A stretch of 64,000 nucleotides of DNA from an uncultured Treponema sp. GTDB lineage: Bacteria; Spirochaetota; Spirochaetia; Treponematales; Treponemataceae. Each line of letters opens with the position of its first letter. The stretch's first letter is position 1. Where the stretch lies: positions 1-64,000 of the forward strand of contig ONPD01000002.1 of assembly GCA_900319625.1 (NCBI GenBank). Reading direction: 5' to 3'. Positions 59,672 through 64,000 of this stretch are shown here, one piece after another. The notes below the pieces were generated by a model, which worked only from the letters and a program-made list of their open reading frames with translations, did no database searches and had not been told where the DNA came from. Position numbers and translations under genes: made by a program.

Positions 59672-60931
59672 ATGAAAAACAATGCCATCAAAAAACATAA
59701 AGAAATTCTGCCCATGTATGTAAAGGGCTTGTATCAGCGAAAATATACACTGAAACAAGCATCTGAATCAACCGGATATTCGATCGACCATTTGTGCCGG
59801 CTCCGTAAAAAATATGCGTCTTTTGGAAACAAGATTTTTGAGCACGGAAACAGCGGCCGAATTCCTAAAAACAAGGTGTCTCAAAGCCTGCGTGAAAGAA
59901 TAGCCCTGCTTTATTCAGGTCAGTACAGCGATGTCAATTTTTCATATTTCTGCAAGTGCCTTGAAGAATTTGAGGATATAAAAGTTTCGATTGCAACCTT
60001 AAGAAACATTATGAAGGAATACGGGCTTACTTCTCCAGAAGCTCATAAAATCAAGAAAAAAAAGCAGGTACACCGTCCACGTCTGCGCCGTGACTGCGAA
60101 GGTGATTTACTGCAGGTTGACGGTACGCCTTTTGCCTGGTTTTACAAATTCGGTAATGACAAGCGTTATTGCCTTACGGGCGGAATTGACGATGCAACCG
60201 GAAAAATTACCGGACTTTACTTTACTGAAAATGAATGTCTTTACGGTTATCTGGAAGTATTGCGTCAGACGTGCGCTACTTATGGTGTACCGCGCGAGGT
60301 TTACTCAGATCGTGCCGCTATTTTCTGCTACACTCCGCGCGAAAAAAATCTTTCACAGTGGGAAAAGCTGGAAGTAATGCACGAAAAAAGAACGCAATGG
60401 CAGCGCATTTGTGAAGAACTGCATATCCATCAGATCCTTGCATGGTCACCTCAGGCAAAAGGAAGGGTTGAACGAATGTGGAAAACAATTCAGGGTCAGC
60501 TCCCAATATGGCTTTACAAAAATAACGTACGTACCGTAGAAGAAGCAAACTCAGTGATTGCAAATTATGTAAAAAGCTTCAACAAAAACTATGCAGTAAA
60601 ACCATCTGACGACGAAAACTTTTATATTGATGCACCTAAAAATCTTGATGATATTCTGTGCGCTCAGTTTGTCCGCCGGGCTGACGGCCGTGGCTGCATA
60701 ACATTTCAGGGCACGACTTTCTATGCTCCCAATGCTCCAGATTTTTCGCACTGCGATGTTCTTTTGTGCATAAACGAACACGGACTGTTTGCAAAATATC
60801 AAGACTGTTACTATCCGCTTATACCTACGGAAAATTTTGTCCGTCAGGTTTACGGTGAGAATATGCCTCAGGTAGTAGTAAACATAATTTACCGCTACCT
60901 GTACGCTTTCGCAAAGGAAGTCAGTGCCTGA
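59672..60931 (+). CDS. DDE transposase (ISNCY/IS1202-like integrase core)
   Basis: 419 residues from the ATG at 59672; a TTG at 59651 is possible. N-terminal helix-turn-helix (KYTLKQASESTGYSIDHLCR), then an integrase-type DDE core: LLQVDGTPFAWF (first Asp), VPREVYSDRAAIF (second Asp) and SPQAKGRVERMWKTI (Glu). The IDDATGKITGLYF segment is typical of ISNCY-type enzymes. A Mu-like role is not excluded. It could move the element or serve the neighbouring prophage. Convergent, with an 11-bp overlap, with the next gene. Terminal repeats not found. Confidence 0.8.
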   Translation: MKNNAIKKHKEILPMYVKGLYQRKYTLKQASESTGYSIDHLCRLRKKYASFGNKIFEHGNSGRIPKNKVSQSLRERIALLYSGQYSDVNFSYFCKCLEEFEDIKVSIATLRNIMKEYGLTSPEAHKIKKKKQVHRPRLRRDCEGDLLQVDGTPFAWFYKFGNDKRYCLTGGIDDATGKITGLYFTENECLYGYLEVLRQTCATYGVPREVYSDRAAIFCYTPREKNLSQWEKLEVMHEKRTQWQRICEELHIHQILAWSPQAKGRVERMWKTIQGQLPIWLYKNNVRTVEEANSVIANYVKSFNKNYAVKPSDDENFYIDAPKNLDDILCAQFVRRADGRGCITFQGTTFYAPNAPDFSHCDVLLCINEHGLFAKYQDCYYPLIPTENFVRQVYGENMPQVVVNIIYRYLYAFAKEVSA

Positions 60932-61175
60932 CAGTTGCCATTTCAAAATCATGTATTTTTTCGCAAACTTCGCGCTTCCACTGTGAAATTCTTGATGGTG
61001 TCTTGTGGAATTTTTCAGAAAGTTCCGTAATCGTAAAGCCTTCAATAACATCACTGATAAAAGCAAATTCATGAACTGTAAGAGGGCTGTCTTCCAGTTC
61101 AGCATACAATTTAGATTTTTTTGTTGTGCTGATTTTCTTGTAAAAGAAATTAACTGCCGGTGATTTCTTGCTCAT
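60921..61175 (-). CDS. Small HTH protein next to transposase
   Basis: 84 residues. FAFISDVIEGFTITELSEKF then HKTPSRISQWKREVCEKI is a helix-turn-helix of the kind seen in small phage and IS regulators. N-terminal part Lys-rich. Ends inside the transposase gene end (11-bp overlap). A TGTGATTAATCACA palindrome lies upstream. Target unknown. Confidence 0.65.
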   Translation of the reverse strand: MSKKSPAVNFFYKKISTTKKSKLYAELEDSPLTVHEFAFISDVIEGFTITELSEKFHKTPSRISQWKREVCEKIHDFEMATVRH

Positions 61176-61225
61176 TTTTTTTAACTCCTACTAAAATTAT
61201 AGGAATAAAAATGAACAAACTGTTG

Positions 61226-61239
61226 TGTGATTAATCACA
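61226..61239. promoter_or_regulatory. CRP/FNR-like palindrome
   Basis: TGTGATTAATCACA, perfect palindrome with TGTGA half-sites and 4-bp spacing. It lies between the HTH gene and a membrane LuxR-type gene. CRP/FNR-type sites look similar, though the spacing is shorter than the usual 6. Confidence 0.45.
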
Positions 61240-61240
61240 T

Positions 61241-61300
61241 AAGCCCTGCGATTATCATTGCGATTCAATCTTTTGCTTTTGCGATTCAATCGCAGGGCTT
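61241..61300 (-). terminator. Inverted repeat spanning the end of the LuxR-type gene
   Basis: AAGCCCTGCGATT (61241-61253) and AATCGCAGGGCTT (61288-61300) are a perfect 13-bp pair with a 34-bp loop that contains two copies of TTGCGATTCAATC (21 bp apart). The right arm codes the C-terminal residues of the protein. It may be a terminator or DNA-level element. Confidence 0.45.
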
Positions 61301-61926
61301 TCCTTGATGTATTTATGGAGTAATTCCGTTTTTGTGCAGCATTTGTTTCGTTCCATAGCGTTCTTAAGGTGCTTTGTTACGGTATTCGGAGAAAAGTTTT
61401 TTATCTCCTTCTGTAATTTCCCTTTTGAAAGCTCACTAAGTATAAGACGTTCTTCGCCTGTTAGGGTCAATGTTTGTGATGTTTTTTTTAAAACTACAAA
61501 TTCAATAAAAGAGCATATCCAAATACAGTTCAGGACGTGTATTCCTATTGTTGGAAGTTCATTCTGTCTATATACAAGCGCCGGTATTATATTAGCGCCG
61601 TAAATAATAAGCGCTGGTACTGTAAGACATGGAGTTGCAATTATTGCAAAAATTACAAATACAATGCTGGTGTAATTGTAAAAGTTGTTGAAATATAAAA
61701 GCGTGTATGCGTAAATCAGAATTGAAGCGGAAAATCCTTTGCGTCTAAATAAAAAAGTTGAAATAGCAATAACAAAACAAAAAGCCGAACGTACAAAACA
61801 TTGCCAATGGTCTGTTTTAAAACTATAAACTAAATGAAAAAAAGCAAGTAGCAGGTGAATTATAAAGATAATTAAAAATCCCCTGTCTGCTTTTAATTCC
61901 TTATATTTTTTTGAGATGGCTAACAT
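61255..61926 (-). CDS. Membrane-bound LuxR-type HTH protein
   Basis: 223 residues from the ATG at 61926. A first half with five or six membrane helices (FLIIFIIHLLLAFFHLVYSF, FCFVIAISTFLF, ILIYAYTLLYFNNFYNY) is followed by a LuxR-type helix-turn-helix: LTLTGEERLILSELSKGKLQ then SPNTVTKHLKNAMERN. The promoter read on the minus strand (TTGTAT, 18 bp, TATAAT) ends 6 bp before the ATG, so the message is probably leaderless. Such proteins may sense membrane state or a ligand. It could be a host gene beside the phage or a phage regulator. Confidence 0.72.
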   Translation of the reverse strand: MLAISKKYKELKADRGFLIIFIIHLLLAFFHLVYSFKTDHWQCFVRSAFCFVIAISTFLFRRKGFSASILIYAYTLLYFNNFYNYTSIVFVIFAIIATPCLTVPALIIYGANIIPALVYRQNELPTIGIHVLNCIWICSFIEFVVLKKTSQTLTLTGEERLILSELSKGKLQKEIKNFSPNTVTKHLKNAMERNKCCTKTELLHKYIKESPAIESQKQKIESQ

Positions 61927-61932
61927 TTTATT

Positions 61933-61962
61933 ATTATATACTAAGATACTAGGTTGATACAA
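61933..61962 (-). promoter_or_regulatory. Promoter of the LuxR-type gene
   Basis: Minus strand TTGTAT (61962-61957), 18-bp spacer, TATAAT (61938-61933), ATG at 61926. Confidence 0.6.
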
Positions 61963-61970
61963 TAGAAAAT

Positions 61971-62009
61971 CCCCCGTGTTCGGGTGGGAGGGGAAAAAGA
62001 ACACGGGGG
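61971..62009 (-). terminator. Terminator of the prophage lysis genes
   Basis: CCCCCGTGTTC and GAACACGGGGG pair perfectly (11 bp). On the minus strand ATTTTC follows. It closes the minus-strand block 62030-63674 and separates it from the LuxR-type gene. Confidence 0.85.
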
Positions 62010-62029
62010 AAAGTATTTTTTATAATTGT

Positions 62030-62353
62030 TTATTCTTCATCTGGCGGATGTGTTGCTTCGTGTAAAGCAGTTACCGCAAGTTCTGTTCTGTACATATATT
62101 CCAAAACGCTTTTACAGTAGCCGTATGGAAGTATAAGATATTCAATTGGTTTTTCAGGTTCCGTTACTTCCTGTTTGTTTTTATCCAGCGGTGTTATCTT
62201 GATTTGTTCCGGGCTGGGTACGGCCGGAAAGTAAATTTTTTTAACAACCGTTGTTTCCGGCGTCAGTACGATTATTTCTCTTTCTGCCTTTTTCGGACTG
62301 CTTGCGCAAGAGTTCAAGACCAGCATTAAAAGAACTAAAAGTATTGCTTTCAT
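62030..62353 (-). CDS. Rz1-like outer-membrane spanin lipoprotein
   Basis: 107 residues from the ATG at 62353. MKAILLVLLMLVLNSC is a lipoprotein signal ending in Cys at residue 16, followed by ASSPKKAEREIIVLTPETTV and Pro-rich sequence, and a short C-terminal domain. The frame lies partly inside the upstream gene in another frame (overlap 62241-62353), the usual Rz/Rz1 layout. Rz1-type lipoproteins sit in the outer membrane and meet the inner-membrane spanin to fuse the membranes at lysis. A longer start at 62425 would spoil the signal peptide. Confidence 0.65.
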   Translation of the reverse strand: MKAILLVLLMLVLNSCASSPKKAEREIIVLTPETTVVKKIYFPAVPSPEQIKITPLDKNKQEVTEPEKPIEYLILPYGYCKSVLEYMYRTELAVTALHEATHPPDEE

Positions 62354-62588
62354 TAATCTTCTGCCGTAATTCTTCACTCTCTTTTTCTCCTTCCGCCATG
62401 CTTTCGGCGATTTTTTCATTAACATTATTCACCGCTTCTGCTGCGGCTGCCTTTTCTTCCGCCTGTTTCTTTTCTGCTTCAAGATGGGCGATTTTTTTTT
62501 CGTCCTTAGCCTGCTTATAAAGCACATAAAACAAGGCGCTGAAAAAAGCTCCAAGCGCACTAAGAATTGTCAGAAGTTTCTTTATCAT
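62241..62588 (-). CDS. Rz-like inner-membrane spanin
   Basis: 115 residues. One N-terminal membrane helix (KKLLTILSALGAFFSALFYV) then a long charged coiled coil (KKIAHLEAEKKQAEEKAAAA, ending EELRQKINESN) and a short tail: the form of an i-spanin Rz. It starts 28 bp before the end of the holin-like gene and contains the start of the Rz1-like gene in another frame. Position between holin-like and lipoprotein genes supports the call. Confidence 0.65.
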   Translation of the reverse strand: MIKKLLTILSALGAFFSALFYVLYKQAKDEKKIAHLEAEKKQAEEKAAAAEAVNNVNEKIAESMAEGEKESEELRQKINESNTFSSFNAGLELLRKQSEKGRKRNNRTDAGNNGC

Positions 62589-62916
62589 CTTTTACACCCA
62601 TCTTTTTTAAAAAAGCTTCATACAAAAATGTACTGGCTCCCAGGATTACCAGCGTATAGTAAAATACTTCTTTCCAGCTGATAAAATTAGCAAATACAAG
62701 AGTAATCGAGATAACAACACTCCAAAAAAGACTAAGCCATATTTTTTTATGGTCAAAGATTTTGATTTGTTTTTTTGTGGCTGTTTCGACAATATCCTCA
62801 ATAAGACTTGCAATAAACAAGCTCCCGTAAGTAAGCATAATTACTGCAAAAACTGCAATGATAACACAACCTGGGATAAACTCCTTTATAGTATTAATAA
62901 GACTACCAAAATCCAC
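62560..62916 (-). CDS. Holin-like membrane protein
   Basis: 118 residues with about three membrane helices (IIAVFAVIMLTYGSLFIASL, LSLFWSVVISITLVFANF, VFYYTLVILGASTFLYEAFL) and a charged tail, of the size of phage holins. It follows the M15 endolysin gene and overlaps the spanin gene by 29 bp. Holin identity is inferred from size, helices and neighbours, not from a signature. Confidence 0.6.
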   Translation of the reverse strand: MDFGSLINTIKEFIPGCVIIAVFAVIMLTYGSLFIASLIEDIVETATKKQIKIFDHKKIWLSLFWSVVISITLVFANFISWKEVFYYTLVILGASTFLYEAFLKKMGVKDDKETSDNS

Positions 62917-62935
62917 TTTTTCACCTCTCTATTTT

Positions 62936-63379
62936 TTATACTTCAAAATGCGGACTGTCCTTGAAGTCCTTCCAGCGTCCGCCCCATTTCAGGCCGTTTG
63001 CCTCTCCAATTTCTCCCATGCGCTCCCAAACTCCTGCAGGTGCATTCCACCAGATTTTACCGTCCTTGCACGGCACAAAATCACAAGCCTTGCCGCTCAT
63101 GTGATTGCTCTGCAAAGTCTGAGTTTTGATAGTTGCCGCTTCGTCGCGCCCGATATCGTAAAGACCGGCTGCCGCATACATCCGTCTTACGTCTTCATAG
63201 CGCATACGACCGCAGGCGTAATAAGCCATCTGAACACTAAGGTCACGCAGGCTTTCATTTACGCATACCTTTTCAACCTTGCATTCTTTCAGCATTGAAT
63301 CATTATTCATTGCTTCAAGTGCCGTCTGGAATTTCTTCTGTACAGAATAATCCAGGTCGCTGATTTTTTTATGCAGCAT
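62936..63379 (-). CDS. M15-family endolysin (peptidoglycan peptidase)
   Basis: 147 residues. NHMSGKACDFVPCKDG (about residues 92-107) supplies the zinc His and Asp, and SPHFEV at the C-terminus the third ligand, the pattern of M15 peptidases used as phage endolysins. KWGGRWKDFKDSPHF is a common endolysin ending. No signal peptide, so release relies on a holin; the holin-like gene follows 19 bp later. Ribosome site GGGGG before the start. Confidence 0.85.
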   Translation of the reverse strand: MLHKKISDLDYSVQKKFQTALEAMNNDSMLKECKVEKVCVNESLRDLSVQMAYYACGRMRYEDVRRMYAAAGLYDIGRDEAATIKTQTLQSNHMSGKACDFVPCKDGKIWWNAPAGVWERMGEIGEANGLKWGGRWKDFKDSPHFEV

Positions 63380-63389
63380 TTTTACCCCC

Positions 63390-63674
63390 TTATTTTTCAG
63401 CTACAAACTTTATTTTTCCCTGTAAAAGCAGGTCCATTTTTGCATTGAGTTCCGCAAGGTTTTTATTAATTTCCCGCGTGTCTCTGTCATTCACAATCTG
63501 CCTTGCCCTGATTTCCTGAATTTCGCGCGAATTGTTTTCAATTTTGTTCTGACATACTCCGAATGTTATACCGCAGCTTAAAATAGAAATTCCCAGTGAT
63601 ACTATAAGCCCGTAATTAATCTTCTTTTCTTCGCCCATGATTAAATTGTAAATCTTTGTAAAATCAAAAATCAT
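63390..63674 (-). CDS. Phage small membrane/coiled-coil protein
   Basis: 94 residues from the ATG at 63674, which has AGGTG upstream; an ATG at 63638 (MGEEKKINYGL) is an alternative. One membrane helix (YGLIVSLGISILSCGITFGV) then a coiled coil (NNSREIQEIRARQIVNDRDT) ending KFVAEK. Family unknown. First gene of the lysis block after the terminator at 63691-63714. Confidence 0.6.
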   Translation of the reverse strand: MIFDFTKIYNLIMGEEKKINYGLIVSLGISILSCGITFGVCQNKIENNSREIQEIRARQIVNDRDTREINKNLAELNAKMDLLLQGKIKFVAEK

Positions 63675-63690
63675 AAACACCTATAAAAAA

Positions 63691-63714
63691 GGGGAAAGTT
63701 TTTACACTTTCCCC
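63691..63714 (-). terminator. Terminator within the prophage block
   Basis: GGGGAAAGT and ACTTTCCCC (9 bp) with TTTTAC loop; read on the minus strand it is followed by TTTTTT. It ends the unit containing the last gene in the window. Confidence 0.85.
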
Positions 63715-63732
63715 AAAAATGAGAGTTTGAGC

Positions 63733-64000
63733 TTACATCATTCTTCTACGCAGGCTTTCTTCCCAAGAGTTAATCCAGTCATTATACAGCTCGCTGTAGA
63801 CGTCGGCCGTCGCAATGCTCGTGCCGTTCATGCTTGCTTCCTGTTCTGCTCTTGTCATAACGCTTTCAATGGCTCTCTTGCATTCCGCCATTTGTGCAAG
63901 GCGGGATTTTGCACGCGCGTACATTGCACTGGCGATTGAAGTTTCGCCCTCTGCTGCAATCTTTTCAGCATAATCTACCAGCATATCCGCGTCTTTAAGA
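63733..64000 (-). CDS. Phage small protein, probably cut by the window edge
   Basis: The frame is open to the window end (LKDADMLVDYAEKIAAEGET at the left end of the protein). An internal ATG at 63984 would give 83 residues. The product is helical and charged (SIASAMYARAKSRLAQMAEC) and ends DWINSWEESLRRRMM. Alternating helical segments fit a small virion or head-joining protein, but I cannot name a family. Gene order suggests a late or structural gene upstream of the lysis block. Confidence 0.55.
   Translation of the reverse strand, partial: LKDADMLVDYAEKIAAEGETSIASAMYARAKSRLAQMAECKRAIESVMTRAEQEASMNGTSIATADVYSELYNDWINSWEESLRRRMM

Noticed and set aside
59502..61200. Complete insertion sequence with terminal repeats and target duplication
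   Set aside because: I could not find a matching pair of ends or a target-site duplication, so only the transposase is annotated.

Overview
The window looks like a chromosome segment of a treponeme (Spirochaetota), probably a gut or rumen Treponema. The reasons are the moderately AT-rich sequence, a BspA/TpLRR leucine-rich-repeat protein, lptCAB without any visible lipid A genes, ThyX instead of ThyA, many lipoproteins and signal-peptide proteins, and stretches of apparently leaderless genes. The species assignment is inference; no 16S gene is present. REGION 1 (1-20,600) is an accessory island. On the minus strand a sigma-70 family gene (4114-4755) heads a tight cassette: MoxR-type AAA+ ATPase, a small unknown protein, a metallopeptidase-like/VWA protein, and a SLOG (YpsA-like) nucleotide-binding protein. 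A second, nearly identical sigma gene starts at 200 and leaves the window, so the cassette seems to be repeated. A WYL regulator (4961-5983) faces a divergent operon of four small proteins (two are tiny membrane proteins) and a 771-residue double-AAA+ ATPase. Next come unknown genes, decayed genes, a BspA-like LRR protein, a complete sigma-70 factor (12650-13480), and several small orphan genes that share an upstream repeat of about 80 bp. A DUF2779 nuclease-like protein (16178-18313) follows, and then a graveyard: a nonsense-interrupted gene, a frameshifted gene and a dismembered UvrD-like helicase. The island stops at a tRNA-Arg gene whose 3' end is duplicated 0.2 kb away, as expected for an attachment site. 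REGION 2 (20,600-42,840) is ordinary core genome: three tRNAs (Arg, Ser, Ser), a DUF308 membrane protein, thyX, an SH3 lipoprotein, an ABC-F ATPase, an RsmI-like methyltransferase, nudC, an M15 peptidase, two acyl-CoA synthetases, trxB, a GH3 glycosidase, a DTW-domain tRNA modification enzyme, lptC-lptA-lptB, a degenerate-GGDEF/EAL protein and ackA. REGION 3 (42,840-52,003) is semi-accessory: an Rpn-type nuclease, an XRE regulator that shares an operator-like palindrome with a divergent lipoprotein operon, an OmpA-family protein and a 1604-residue lipoprotein. GC-rich intergenic repeats punctuate it. REGION 4 (52,004-59,540) holds argD, a leucine attenuator (leader peptide with four consecutive Leu codons plus a terminator) in front of leuA, a phosphodiesterase-like gene, murD, tRNA-Leu and two transporters. 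REGION 5 (59,540-64,000) is mobile: a DDE transposase with a small HTH protein, a membrane LuxR-type regulator, and the lysis block of a prophage on the minus strand (M15 endolysin, holin-like protein, and an overlapping Rz/Rz1-like spanin pair), running off the right edge. The most notable items are the sigma-headed MoxR/VWA/SLOG cassette and its paralogue, the WYL/double-AAA+ operon, the shared promoter-like repeats, the leuA attenuator with an apparently leaderless leader peptide, and the overlapping spanin pair.
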